In this document: positions 48,455 to 57,075 of the stretch, one piece after another | How positions within the stretch are numbered: position 1 is the stretch's first letter | How the letters are laid out: each line of letters starts with the position of its first letter | Origin: Lacipirellula limnantheis | GTDB taxonomy: Bacteria; Planctomycetota; Planctomycetia; Pirellulales; Lacipirellulaceae | NCBI RefSeq assembly: GCF_007746075.1 | Contig: NZ_CP036339.1 | Location: 6,005,829 to 6,069,828 of the forward strand | Reading direction: 5' to 3' | DNA length: 64,000 bases | Made by a program: the position numbers and the translations under genes | Notes under the pieces: model-generated | Told to the model about the DNA's origin: nothing | The model's database searches: none | Seen by the model: the letters and a program-made list of their open reading frames with translations, nothing else

Positions 48455-48931
48455 ATGAAAATGGTACGTTTAACCACTGTCCTCTCGGTGTTCTTTGCGG
48501 TCACGGCTGGCCAAGCGGCGGACGACATGAAGGCGTTTCCCCCCGCCAAGCAGGGCATGACGCGGTATGTGCTGCGGCTTCCCCAGCAAGACGATGAATC
48601 TGCTTTTCAGGTGGAACTGATGGTGGGCAAGGTGGTTCAGGTTGACGAGGCGAACCGATTTTTCTTCGGCGGCAAGATTGAAGAGGAAACGATCCAGGGC
48701 TGGGGCTTCCCGCGCTACATTGTCCGCGAGCTGGGGCCCATGGCAGGTACGCTAATCGCAGTCGATCCGAACGCGCCTAAAGTCGACCGGTTCATCACAC
48801 TTGGGGGTAATCCCTATCTCATCCGCTACAACAGCCGTTTGCCAATCGTGGTGTACGTGCCCGAAGGCGTTGAAGTGCGTTATCGAATCTGGAGGGCCGA
48901 TGCGGAAGTGAAGGCCATGAAAAAGGGCTGA
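48455..48931 (+). CDS. eco: Ecotin-like periplasmic serine protease inhibitor
   Basis: 158 aa. The signal peptide (residues 1-22, ending QAADD) puts it in the periplasm. The mature part follows ecotin throughout: MKAFPPAKQGMTRYVLRLPQ, VELMVGKVVQVDEANRFFFG, IEEETIQGWGFPRYIV, and RYNSRLPIVVYVPEGVEVRY then RIWRA at the C-terminal dimer arm. The reactive loop reads GTLIAVDP; by alignment with the E. coli STMMACP loop, P1 is Leu instead of Met, and both disulfide Cys are absent. The ATG at 48461 has better spacing to the CAGGAG site than 48455. Ecotins protect against neutrophil elastase-like and predator proteases. Confidence 0.93.
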   Translation: MKMVRLTTVLSVFFAVTAGQAADDMKAFPPAKQGMTRYVLRLPQQDDESAFQVELMVGKVVQVDEANRFFFGGKIEEETIQGWGFPRYIVRELGPMAGTLIAVDPNAPKVDRFITLGGNPYLIRYNSRLPIVVYVPEGVEVRYRIWRADAEVKAMKKG

Positions 48932-49092
48932 GGCAGGAAACTCAACGAACGGGAGTTACCAAACAAAGGCAGTCACTCGAATGTTTCTCCGCGAGGCCCG
49001 TGATCCATGTCGTTACGGAAACTGCTCTCCAGTAGTCGCAAAGCTAATGTCCGAGTCCCAAAATACGACCGTTGTGACACGGGTCTCTATTC

Positions 49093-49401
49093 TCAAGAAC
49101 ACATACGTTTGACGGCGCGTCGCAACCGTGCCGAGAAGTCATGCCTTTTCTCGGAGGGGAGGCGTAGCCACCGTTCTGGCCGTTGAAACGCGTCGTCAAA
49201 CCAACCTTCTTTGATAGCTTCGCGGCGACGCCAGCGGAGTAGCGCGATACCGCACCACGCCATTGAAACCAAGGCGAACGTACTAGGCTCCGGTATTTGA
49301 TTGGACGCCGAGGGCACGGAGACGCTTCCCAACTGCCGCTGCCAAACAAGGAAGTCACCCCCGTCGACGTCGTGGTCGTCATCTGTGTCCCTTGCAAGCA
49401 C
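49093..49401 (-). pseudogene. C-terminal remnant of a dockerin/PEP-CTERM surface protein
   Basis: About 100 codons: DTDDDHDVDGGDFLVWQRQL (dockerin-type calcium loop with the planctomycete WQRQ ending) followed by IPEPSTFALVSMAWCGIALL then RWRRR, a PEP-CTERM signal, and then about 35 extra residues. The body of the protein that should precede it is missing and the upstream sequence is unrelated, so this is a cut-off tail. Confidence 0.75.
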
Positions 49402-49521
49402 GTCGTTGCCGCGCCACAGCCCCCTCGCCCCAGCTTTACGTCGGCCACACCACCTTTCGCCGCGCGATCCAGCGCTCTAAATTGGCGTTGGGGCGTCCGA
49501 TCGCGATCTCCGGAGGGCCGA

Positions 49522-49848
49522 ATGGTGACAGTTGAACAGCTGATTTTCGTCGGCCTCAATGGCTACGCCCTCGCACTCGACCGCGATTCAGGCGAGATCG
49601 TCTGGTCAAATGATAAGATGAAATCCGGCTACGTCACGCTGCTCTTGGATGGGGACCGCCTGATCGCCTCCACCAACGGATATATCTATTGCCTCGAACC
49701 ACTCACGGGGGAGATTCGCTGGAACAATCCACTCAAGGGCTACGGCGTGGGTGCGCCGACGTCGCTCGTCTCGGTCCGCGGCCAGGTCTCCGACGTCGTC
49801 TTGCAGCAGGCCGCCGCTGCAATCGCGGCCGCCGCACAGGATAGCTAG
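49522..49848 (+). CDS. Short PQQ-like beta-propeller repeat protein (possible fragment)
   Basis: 108 aa from the ATG at 49522, preceded by GGAGG at ideal distance. Two propeller blades: LIFVGLNGYALALDRDSGEI then VWSN, and LIASTNGYIYCLEPLTGEIR then WNN, each with the A/C-L-D/E-x-x-T/S-G-E-I-x-W motif of PQQ-like/PQQ_3 repeats; then GVGAPTSLVSVRG and an Ala-rich tail. Full propellers need six to eight blades, so it is a fragment or a stand-alone two-blade unit. Small proteins of this form exist in planctomycetes. There is no signal peptide. Confidence 0.7.
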   Translation: MVTVEQLIFVGLNGYALALDRDSGEIVWSNDKMKSGYVTLLLDGDRLIASTNGYIYCLEPLTGEIRWNNPLKGYGVGAPTSLVSVRGQVSDVVLQQAAAAIAAAAQDS

Positions 49849-50218
49849 GTAGACTCGGCGAGATCTCGATCATGCGGCTGGAGGGCTTAGTCCGTCACCT
49901 CTCCACCTCACCTCTCGGCGTCGTCGCCATCGATCACGCGCCGTCACCTAGCCGGCGAGCGCGTTGCTGCTGAGGCTTGAAGGGGGTGTCACGTTGGGCA
50001 GCCGACGAATTGCTTTGCGGGGTCCAGCAACTCGTTAGCGTGGAAGAGTGCCGACAGATCACCGATTTGACACTGTTCGGCTCGGCGTTCCCGAACCTGC
50101 CTGCCGACGAGTTTCTGAATTGCGATGGGAAGCCAACCATTTCGAGGCTGGAGCAGCCGAATAAGTCAACAAATCCGTGGGATCGGGCGCTAAGAACCGA
50201 TCCTGAGCGGGGCAATAC
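49849..50218. other. Intergenic region without supported gene
   Basis: Open frames on both strands are unrecognised and lack ribosome-binding sites. Confidence 0.4.
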
Positions 50219-51151
50219 TTAGCTTCCCGGCGCAGCCGCCGCGGTAGAGTTGGCGACGGCCAAAGCGGCGTGCAACAGCACATCAGCGCCGCGGGAGGCG
50301 TCGGCCGGTTCAATGCTCTCGCGTTCGTTGTGGCTCAGCCCGTCCTTGCATGGAATGAAGATCATGCTGGTGGGCGCGACCCGCGAGACGTACACCGAGT
50401 CGTGCCCGGCGCCGCTCACCATGTCCATGGCGTCGAGGCCGAGCTGAGCGACCGCCGTGCGGACCGCGTCGATGCATGTGGGGCTGAACTCCACGGGCGG
50501 CGAGTACCACACATCGTGAAGTTCTACTGCAACGCCGGTCGCGGTGTTGCCGAGGGCGGCGATTGATTTCAGATCGACGTCCATGGCCGAGAGGATATTC
50601 GCATCGGGGTGCCGTAGGTCGACCGTGATCGTCAGCGAACCAGGCACCGTGTTCCGTACGCCTGGTCGTGCGTCGAGGCTGCCAATAGTGACGCGGGCGT
50701 GAGGGGCGTACTTGTCGGCTAGTTGGTAGACGCTGCCCAATAGCAGCAGCGCCGCACGGACGGGGTCGCGCCGTAATTCCATCGGCGTAGGTCCGGCGTG
50801 GGCTTCGCTGCCGAGGAGCGTCGGATCGTACCACCGGATGCCTTGCACGCCGGTGACGATACCGATGGACTTGGCCGCTGCCTCTAAGATCGGCCCCTGT
50901 TCGATGTGCAGCTCGAACGCCGCCGCGTAAAGCCGCCGCCCCAGCGGCGACTCGCCGACGTAGCCGATCGAGCGGAGCGCATCGCCGAGCCGCACGCCTT
51001 CGCTGTCTTGCCGAGAGTACGCGTAGTCCAGCGAGAACTCGCCCGCGAATACGCCCGACCCGATCATCGCCGGGGCGAAACGCGCTCCCTCTTCATTCGT
51101 CCATGAAACAATCTCCAGCGGCGCGTCGGTCACGACGCCGTGGTCGTTGAG
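50219..51151 (-). pseudogene. Zn-dependent amidohydrolase (N-carbamoyl-amino-acid/allantoate amidohydrolase, M20 family), 5' truncated
   Basis: The frame enters at LNDHGVVTDAPLEIVSWTNE (the GTG at 51133 is the first possible start) and runs through EEGARFAPAMIGSGVFAGEF, FELHIEQGPILE (His ligand), GSEAHAGPTPMELRRDP (lid-domain start) and SGAGHDSVYVSRVAPTSMIF to a normal end. The first 100 or so residues are missing, including the GSHxDTVxxGGxxDG block that supplies the first His and the bridging Asp. It therefore cannot bind both metals and should be inactive. The break is near 51152. Confidence 0.85.
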
Positions 51152-51201
51152 CTGTGAAGACTCGATCGTTTGGAGTTAAAGCCTGGGTGAATGGTGACGA
51201 G

Positions 51202-51906
51202 TCAATTACCCGAAACTGAAACTGCCGTCCCTCGACCAACGTGAAGCATCCAGCAACCAAGCAGTAGCGGCAACAGGAATTGTGCGATTTGCTGGGGACT
51301 CGGCGGCAGACTCACGCCGAAGCCAAACGCCACCGAACCCTTCGTTCCTGGCGTCGGTAGCGAAACGCTGGAATTCGCAGCGCCCCCGATGATTGCCAAG
51401 ACGAGGCAGCAGGCCAGTAACCATCGCCGTGAGACCGCCGTCTTGATGGCCAGTTGACAGAAGGCGATCGTGGCGACAGCGACCGGCAGAATGAGAGTAC
51501 CTAGTACCGCGAAGGGGAGCATTTCAGTCGCCCAATGGGAGGTCGCGGCGGTTGCCGTCGGACTCTCGCTGTCGAAGCCTATGGCTTTGGCCCCGAAAAC
51601 GAGCATCAAGAGGCTGCCCGCCCACAGAATTGGGAGAGACAAGGTCGGAGCGATGACAAAAGCAAGCCACGGATGCCGCCCGGAAAATCGCCGTCGCCGG
51701 TATTCGCTAGACGCCGCTGCCACAATTTCGCTGGCCGAGCCGAGCAAAGTCGGCGGACGTTCGGAAGCTTCCATGCTCATCGAATCCTCCATGAGTTCGG
51801 TTAGATGATCGGACAATTCCCCCACGAGCCGTTCCACGTAGGCAGGTGGAAGGCGTCGTCGCCCGCATCCGCTGCGGACTTCATCAAGCCAGCGCTGAAC
51901 GGACAT
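51202..51906 (-). CDS. Membrane protein with N-terminal HAAS/DUF1700-like segment, PadR partner
   Basis: 234 aa. Residues 1-70 (WLDEVRSGC ... YVERLVGELSDHLTELMED) form the helical HAAS-type signalling region that often accompanies PadR regulators. Four membrane helices follow (WLAFVIAPTLSLPILWAGSL; MLPFAVLGTLILPVAVATIA; WLLACCLVLAIIGGAANS; IAQFLLPLLLGCWML). The start overlaps the padR stop by 23 bases, so the two are translationally coupled. It may be an anti-regulator or the output of PadR control; the effector is unknown. Confidence 0.8.
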   Translation of the reverse strand: MSVQRWLDEVRSGCGRRRLPPAYVERLVGELSDHLTELMEDSMSMEASERPPTLLGSASEIVAAASSEYRRRRFSGRHPWLAFVIAPTLSLPILWAGSLLMLVFGAKAIGFDSESPTATAATSHWATEMLPFAVLGTLILPVAVATIAFCQLAIKTAVSRRWLLACCLVLAIIGGAANSSVSLPTPGTKGSVAFGFGVSLPPSPQQIAQFLLPLLLGCWMLHVGRGTAVSVSGN

Positions 51907-52243
51907 TGCCGCCTCCTTCCAGCGACAGATTCACTGCGTCGGCGATTCGCCGCCAGTTGCTGATCGACTTGGCAAGACGTGCTTTGCCGCGCCTGGTGCA
52001 CCGATAGACCACTCGCGTCCTTCCCGACGCTAATTCCTTTGTGGCTGTCAGTAGCCCATCGGATTCGAGTCGATGAAGGATCGGATAGATGCACCCCTCG
52101 CCGAACTCAAGTTCATCGTTCGAGTCAGCTTTGATTGCTTGCACGATTTCGTAGCCGTACATGGCTTGCCGCGAAAGCAACTGAAGAATAAGCATTTCTG
52201 GCACCCCGTTAAGGAATGCCGGATTGCTTTTGCGTTCAGCCAT
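51884..52243 (-). CDS. PadR-family transcriptional regulator
   Basis: 119 aa winged-helix repressor: PEMLILQLLSRQAMYGYEIV followed by CIYPILHRLESDGLL and RVVYRCTRRGKARL, the complete PadR domain with conserved YGYEI and YP-L-RLE-G motifs, and a short C-terminal helix (PadR-s2 class). It overlaps the membrane-protein gene that follows. The palindrome at 52297, 53 bases upstream of its start, is a good autoregulatory operator candidate. Confidence 0.93.
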   Translation of the reverse strand: MAERKSNPAFLNGVPEMLILQLLSRQAMYGYEIVQAIKADSNDELEFGEGCIYPILHRLESDGLLTATKELASGRTRVVYRCTRRGKARLAKSISNWRRIADAVNLSLEGGGNVRSALA

Positions 52244-52296
52244 CTTGGTCTCCTAGAGTGGGTAACCCTGCCCTTAGCCTCAAAGGTCGAGGCGTT

Positions 52297-52317
52297 ATAC
52301 CTCGGAGTACGAGGCAT
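52297..52317. promoter_or_regulatory. Candidate PadR operator
   Basis: ATACCTCG-GAGTA-CGAGGCAT: inverted repeat with 7 of 8 arm positions paired, 5-bp spacer, 53 bp upstream of padR. The adjacent GCCTC-N7-GAGGC (52277-52293) shares the half-site GCCTC/GAGGC, so the region may hold two overlapping sites. Confidence 0.6.
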
Positions 52318-52425
52318 GGCGAGATCGCTTTCGAGCGGTCGAAAGTGGGACATGCCGCTGACCACGCGGCGACGCTTGCGCTACGGATACGCAAAACTGT
52401 ACGCCAGAGGAGGACCTAGTTGGAG

Positions 52426-53070
52426 TTAGCCCTTCGGCGCCACCGCCAACGACCCGTCTGCCAGCGGCTTCAACAGTCCTTCCAGCGGCGCAAGCGTGTT
52501 GATCTCCGGATTGAGCCAGCGAGCGTACTCGGCTTCGCGCTGCAGAATGACCGGCATCCGGTGGTGACCGACGCCGCGCACCTCTTCGTTCGGCAAGGTC
52601 GTTAAGAGCGTGCAGCTCTCCATGCGTTCGTCGCCCTGGCCCCATGATTCCCACAGACCCGCGAAGGCAAACGGCCGGCCGCTCGGAAGGCTGAAGTAGT
52701 GCGCCTTTTCCTCAAACGCCCCTGCCGGCAGCAGGCAGCGTCGGCGCTTGAAGGCGTCGCGGTAGCTGGGCGTCGTCGAGACGGTCTCCGAGCGGGCGTT
52801 AAACGTCTTGCGCTGGAAGGCCGCACGTTTGGGCGTCCCGGCGCTGGGCTTCCACCAGAACGGCAACAGTCCCCATTCACAAAGCACCAACTCACGCTCG
52901 CCGCTCTCGTCCAGGCGAACCACCGGCACGGGCTTGAGCGGATAGAAGCCGCCCTCAGGCAACTCCAGCTGGCGCAAGTTTGACCGAATCGAGAACTCGT
53001 TGTCCCAGTAGTGGACCATCGCCCGACCTGCGGCGGTGCGGTCGCGGCCTTGGATGTAGTGGTGGCACAT
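52426..53070 (-). CDS. SRAP-domain protein (HMCES/YedK family) shielding abasic sites in single-stranded DNA
   Basis: 214 aa. The family uses Cys2, exposed after Met removal, to form a thiazolidine link with abasic sites. Only the ATG at 53070 gives MCHHY with Cys at position 2; the in-frame start at 53082 (MMKPMC) would bury it, so 53070 is chosen. Other active-site marks: FNARSET (Asn and Arg), AGAFEE (catalytic Glu) and GHHRMPVIL (His). It converges with nothing, and its 5' end overlaps the reading frame at 52955-53653. It is likely part of DNA-damage protection. Confidence 0.95.
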   Translation of the reverse strand: MCHHYIQGRDRTAAGRAMVHYWDNEFSIRSNLRQLELPEGGFYPLKPVPVVRLDESGERELVLCEWGLLPFWWKPSAGTPKRAAFQRKTFNARSETVSTTPSYRDAFKRRRCLLPAGAFEEKAHYFSLPSGRPFAFAGLWESWGQGDERMESCTLLTTLPNEEVRGVGHHRMPVILQREAEYARWLNPEINTLAPLEGLLKPLADGSLAVAPKG

Positions 53071-53653
53071 GGGTTTCATCATGCCAGCGCCGCCGCGAGC
53101 CGCCTAGAATCACGGGCAGGAATAACGCATGCACATCACCGCCCACGGGCCGCCGAGCGGCTGGAAAGTCGGTCGCTGGATGCCGCTGCCGCCGGCGGCT
53201 ATAGGTTTGATCAATGATCTGGTCCGCCTTGTGCTCCAGAGCAAAGGCGTTGGCAATGTGTAGCGCTTCGGCCTTGGTCTCCGCAGTGGCGGTGGCCACT
53301 ACTCTAGTGCCGTTCTTAGCGGTGACCAGATACGCCCGCTGAATCCAGATGCTACGGTTGTTGCGGCCCACGTGGCTGAGTTGGCGGTCGCTCTTATGGT
53401 GGCTCATGCTGAAAAAGGTATGCTCCGAGCCGCGAATCGCTGCCTTTCGCCGGTAGACCACGCTGCCTTGCCAAGCGAACACCGCGGCGATGGCCATAGC
53501 GATCAGCAAAAGGCGGATGGTGAAGCGGGGAAGGCGAGCATTTCCGACAGCGTCCGAAGACAGCGGATACCCCGCTGTCCGAAAAGTAGTCGTCGGCCGC
53601 CCCGGGCGTCCCTCTGACGGATGGTCGCAGCCAACCCAGCCGCTTGCTGCCAC
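52955..53653 (-). CDS. Hypothetical single-helix membrane protein (extent uncertain)
   Basis: Frame with a planctomycete-style segment RFTIRLLLIAMAIAAVFAWQ (one membrane helix), then AYLVTAKNGTRVVATATAET and KAEALHIANAFALEHKADQI, which looks like real protein with an alternating strand/helix pattern. The last 40 or so codons lie over the SRAP gene start in another frame and are Arg/Pro/His-rich, so the true end is probably nearer 53170, with a lost stop or frameshift. The start is unclear; the first ATG inside is at 53497. Family not recognised. Confidence 0.4.
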   Translation of the reverse strand: MAASGWVGCDHPSEGRPGRPTTTFRTAGYPLSSDAVGNARLPRFTIRLLLIAMAIAAVFAWQGSVVYRRKAAIRGSEHTFFSMSHHKSDRQLSHVGRNNRSIWIQRAYLVTAKNGTRVVATATAETKAEALHIANAFALEHKADQIIDQTYSRRRQRHPATDFPAARRPVGGDVHALFLPVILGGSRRRWHDETHVPPLHPRPRPHRRRSGDGPLLGQRVLDSVKLAPAGVA

Positions 53654-53757
53654 GGCGAGTCCCTCGTTTGTTCGTCATAAGCGGCGAGGTTATTCTTACA
53701 ATCTGCCCTGAAGCCGATCTAAGCCTCTCCCACCCCTACGGCGTCGAGGTCGTGAGC

Positions 53758-54759
53758 ATGACATCTTGTTTTCAGCTCTTGGCGCGGCTCTTTTTGGCGG
53801 TCGCGACCGCGGGTTTACTGACAAAGACGGCCGCGGCGTGGTCGGAATCGGGGCATCATCTCATCGCGCTGTTGGCGTTTGACGAGCTCACGTCCGGTGA
53901 GCAACGCGAGCTGCTCGACCTGCTCCAAGCTCATCCGAGGTACGCCGAAGACTTCACGCCACCTGAGAAAATCCGGAACTCTGAACGCTTTCGCGTCGGC
54001 ACGGCCGGCTACTGGCCTGATATCGCCAGAAGTCAACCGAAATACAACCGACCGACGTGGCACTATCAGTTGGGGGCGACGCTCACGCTCGGTGACCCGT
54101 CGCGGCTGCAAGTTCCCGAAACACCGGGGCCGCTGCCGCCGGCGGCGACATTGGAAACCCAAGAGCTGTACGTCGCTCAGGCCGTCGAGCTGTGTCGTCG
54201 CGTGATGAGTGACCAACACGCTCCCGTAGCCGACCGGGCGATTGCGCTCTGCTGGCTCGCTCATCTGGTGGGCGACGCCCATCAGCCGTGTCACGCGGGG
54301 AGCCTCTACGTTGAAAGGCTGTTCCCCGAAGGGGACCGCGGAGCGAACTCGATACCGACGCAGCAAAAAAACAACATGCACGCCCTCTGGGATGGGTTGC
54401 TTGGCGGAAATTACAACGAAGGGACGATGAATCGCCGAGTCGAATCCCTCGAAGGAGAGCCTGAGTACGGCGCCATCGGCGAAGCAGCCCTCGCGAAATC
54501 CAACGCCCTCGACCCGCTCATTTGGCTTTCCGAGAGCCGCGAGGCGTCCCGCGAGTACGCCTACACGCACGAAGTGCTTGGCCCGGTGAAAGCCATTCTG
54601 GAAGAAGGGGGCGAGTTGCCAAAGATTTACTTCTCAGAGAGCTATTTGCAGCAGGCTGGGAAACTGGCCCAGTTAAGAGCTGCCGAAGCGGGGCATCGCC
54701 TGGCGGCGGTTTGGCGGGAGGGTCTTAACGCCATCGATGGCGGTGACGCAGGCCAATAA
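53758..54759 (+). CDS. S1/P1-type zinc nuclease, secreted
   Basis: 333 aa from the ATG at 53758, which opens a signal peptide (FQLLARLFLAVATAGLLTKT, cut at AAA-W). The mature protein begins with the obligatory Trp1 in WSESGHH, whose backbone and His6 bind zinc. Other ligands: WHYQ (His), LAHLVGDAHQPCH (His, Asp, His) and NNMHALWDGLL (His, Asp). This is the full trinuclear zinc set of P1 nuclease, giving phosphodiesterase and 3'-nucleotidase activity on single-stranded nucleic acid outside the cytoplasm. Longer in-frame starts exist but would place the signal peptide internally. Confidence 0.94.
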   Translation: MTSCFQLLARLFLAVATAGLLTKTAAAWSESGHHLIALLAFDELTSGEQRELLDLLQAHPRYAEDFTPPEKIRNSERFRVGTAGYWPDIARSQPKYNRPTWHYQLGATLTLGDPSRLQVPETPGPLPPAATLETQELYVAQAVELCRRVMSDQHAPVADRAIALCWLAHLVGDAHQPCHAGSLYVERLFPEGDRGANSIPTQQKNNMHALWDGLLGGNYNEGTMNRRVESLEGEPEYGAIGEAALAKSNALDPLIWLSESREASREYAYTHEVLGPVKAILEEGGELPKIYFSESYLQQAGKLAQLRAAEAGHRLAAVWREGLNAIDGGDAGQ

Positions 54760-55144
54760 AGGCCGATAGCCCGAAAAAGTATTGACCTCCAGAAAAACCG
54801 TTCAAACTGCCATCGATTCCGCATCAGTCGGACCGAAGCAAACCAGTTGGCAGCCCGGACAGACGCCAACAACGGTACACCCAGAATCACGAGGGCTCGG
54901 CATCGAGAGACGCATCGATGATGGTCTCTTCGCAGCTTTGGACTTCATCGACGTCCTGCCAGTCGGCAGGGACTGCATCGATACGATCGCAATCGTCAGC
55001 GTCGCGAAATAAGCATGCCAGTCGAATCTTTCACATAGTTCGCTCCCTTCGCGAATAACGCCAAGTCTTCACGGGATACGGCGCCTTGGCTGTGAGAATC
55101 CTCGGAGTCAGAGTTTGTGTACCGCGCGCCGGCGGCTCGCACTC
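54760..55144. other. Intergenic region without supported gene
   Basis: A 76-codon frame at 54782 is unrecognised and not called. The region leads to the small ORF and hairpin cluster. Confidence 0.4.
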
Positions 55145-55282
55145 ATGCGAACGCACCCGTTTAGCTTGGTCGCCAACCAAGCCAAGGGCGCCATGGGATT
55201 TACCATCCGCCTGCGCGTTTCGCCCGTAGAGCGAATGCTTGGAGACATGCTCGCTCAGTTCGAAGGAGGCATGGTGAAGTAA
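55145..55282 (+). CDS. Small ORF of 45 codons, unknown
   Basis: Begins MRTHPFSLVANQAKGAMGFT and ends MLAQFEGGMVK, with TAA at 55280. It contains a possible beta strand (GFTIRLRVSPVE) and an amphipathic helix (VERMLGDMLAQFEGG). No clear ribosome-binding site. Its last codons form the 5' arm of the hairpin starting at 55271. Codon use is reasonable for the genome. Could be a small protein or the tail of a lost gene. Confidence 0.4.
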   Translation: MRTHPFSLVANQAKGAMGFTIRLRVSPVERMLGDMLAQFEGGMVK

Positions 55283-55345
55283 TCTCGAAAACGCTCGCTG
55301 CCATTGCAGGGCAGAGAGAGCGCTCGAAGTAAGCTCACCATTCTA
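55271..55345. ncRNA. Imperfect long hairpin, first of three in tandem
   Basis: ATGGTGA (55271) pairs with TCACCAT (55339-55345), TCGA with TCGA, CGCTC with GAGCG, and CTGCC with GGCAG around a 7-nt loop: about 21 bp in 75 nt with internal loops. The fold is deduced by eye; transcription is unknown. Confidence 0.4.
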
Positions 55346-55367
55346 CCCTGTGGTGTTTAGTTCTCTT

Positions 55368-55388
55368 ATCGCCCCGATGCGGGGCGAT
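55368..55388. terminator. Perfect 9-bp hairpin, possible terminator
   Basis: ATCGCCCCG-ATG-CGGGGCGAT, followed on the plus strand by ACGTTTTCT. The GC-rich stem and nearby T run suit a rho-independent terminator for rightward transcription, although the T tract starts three bases after the stem. Confidence 0.5.
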
Positions 55389-55395
55389 ACGTTTT

Positions 55396-55417
55396 CTGAA
55401 TGGCGGTCACCATTCAG
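55396..55417. repeat. Inverted repeat CTGAATGG-N6-CCATTCAG
   Basis: Perfect 8-bp arms with a 6-nt loop, seven bases after the previous hairpin. It could be part of the same transcript-end structure or a protein-binding site. Confidence 0.5.
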
Positions 55418-55869
55418 GGCTCGGCGAATGTCAATCGTCATCTGCATACCGCGAGGCGCCACTTCGTCGGCCACCGCGTAGCGCATCTTGACCAACGCAC
55501 GATTGCCCCATGTCGCGTCAGTCCATGGATCGGGCTTGGAACAGTACTGGCTTGGCGTTGGTGCTGACGTTACCCGGAGCGGTAGCCGTAGGGCCAGTCA
55601 GTCCAACTTCGGCGAGTTCTGTTCACCGTCAAGCTACACGTTTCTTGCAAGGGAAAACGTGGAAAGTGAAACGGCGCGGACGTACCTCGCTCGTGTTGTA
55701 GCGGTCAGAACGACTGGCTCATTGCGGCGTGGCGCTCAACGCGGAAATGCATTCCCTCTTCTGACCTACGTTTTATTGGCCCTTTTATCGATCTCTCGGC
55801 CGCGTGCGAGCCTTATTTCTGCCACCGTGCGTGTTACCACTAACAAAGTCTCAACTCCCAAACACTGCC
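55418..55869. other. Upstream region of the vWA gene, no confident gene
   Basis: Open frames at 55488 and 55510 cross into the vWA gene in other frames and are unrecognised. A GTG at 55804 could extend the vWA protein by 22 residues. Confidence 0.4.
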
Positions 55870-57075
55870 ATGACTTCACAGCAACCTATTGTCTTCTCTC
55901 AAGCATTAGCGGTCGTTGCATCGCAGCCTGTGTCATGGCAAGAACGACGTGGCAACTTGCGCCAACCGCCCCGCACACGTCGCACCGGCGGCATGCTACC
56001 GCTCATCGCCATCTGTCTCCCACTCTTTATCATCGCGGCGGCCTTCGCGGTCGACGTCGCCTACATGCAATTGGCCCGCACGGAGCTGCGCACCGCGACT
56101 GATGCGGCGGCCCGAGCGAGCGCGAAGATACTGAGCATCTCACAGAACCAGGCGACGGCCCGGGCCGCCGCTATCGCCGCAGCTGCTAAAAACCAAGTCG
56201 CTGGGGTGGGGCTAAAGCTGACGGCGGACCAAATCGTCTTCGGCAGCGGCGCCCAATCCAGGAGCACCGATCGATTCACATTCACGCCAGGGGGTACGCG
56301 CCTTAACGCAGTTCGCGTGACGGGCAAGAGAACCGCTGCATCTGCTGCCGGTCCCGTCGGACTGCTGCTCGGACGCATGCTGGGCGTTACGACTTTCGAA
56401 CCGGTTCACATCGCCACGTCAACCCAACTTGACCGAGATATCTGCCTCGTGGTCGATCGCTCAGGGTCGATGATGTGGTCACTCGATGGTTCTACGCTTC
56501 CCGGCGGTTCGTGCGCTAAGCCCAATATGGCCAGGAGCCGATGGGGCGGCGTTTACACCGCCGTCAACGCCTTCGCCGCCGAGCTCGAAGGGACGCTCCA
56601 GGAGGAGCAATGCGCGCTGGTCACATACTCCAGCAACGGGAGCGGGTGCGGCTTTAAGTTCACCATTTCCGATATCAATTGTGCGCTCAACTTCAACTAT
56701 CAGTCGATTCGCGATGAAATGACCAAGTTGAGCGGTAGGCCCGTCCAAGGCAACACGGCGATCGGCGCCGGCATCGACAACGGCGTGAAGGTCCTCACCA
56801 GCAGCAGCGTCCGACCCTTCGCCATCCGGACGATGGTGGTCATGACCGACGGTCTCCACAACTCGGGCGGCGATCCCGTCACTGCCGCAAAGAAGGCGGC
56901 CAAGCAAAACATCACAATCAACACGGTGACGTTCAGTAATGAAGCTGATGTCACCCGCATGAAGGCGGTCGCCGAAGCCACCGGGGGCAAGCATTTCCAC
57001 GCCGCTGATTCTGCCTCCTTGGAAGCGATCTTCCGCGAGATCGCTTCCACACTGCCGGTGATGCTAACGGAATAG
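55870..57075 (+). CDS. TadG-like membrane protein with von Willebrand factor A domain
   Basis: 401 aa from the ATG at 55870. After a basic cytoplasmic stretch with RRTGG comes one membrane helix MLPLIAICLPLFIIAAAFAV, then VDVAYMQLARTELRTATDAA, the TadE/TadG pseudopilin-like start found in tight-adherence loci. Residues about 200-395 are a vWA domain with a complete MIDAS: DRSGSMM (DxSxS), the Thr in GNTAIGAG, and MTDGLHN (Asp). It is probably anchored in the membrane with vWA outside, for adhesion or pilus assembly. No other tad genes are in the window, as is common for solitary planctomycete copies. Confidence 0.88.
   Translation: MTSQQPIVFSQALAVVASQPVSWQERRGNLRQPPRTRRTGGMLPLIAICLPLFIIAAAFAVDVAYMQLARTELRTATDAAARASAKILSISQNQATARAAAIAAAAKNQVAGVGLKLTADQIVFGSGAQSRSTDRFTFTPGGTRLNAVRVTGKRTAASAAGPVGLLLGRMLGVTTFEPVHIATSTQLDRDICLVVDRSGSMMWSLDGSTLPGGSCAKPNMARSRWGGVYTAVNAFAAELEGTLQEEQCALVTYSSNGSGCGFKFTISDINCALNFNYQSIRDEMTKLSGRPVQGNTAIGAGIDNGVKVLTSSSVRPFAIRTMVVMTDGLHNSGGDPVTAAKKAAKQNITINTVTFSNEADVTRMKAVAEATGGKHFHAADSASLEAIFREIASTLPVMLTE

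Noticed and set aside
55488..56102. 204-codon ORF overlapping the vWA gene
   Set aside because: It runs out of frame with the clear TadG/vWA protein, and its residues are Arg/Ser/His-rich.
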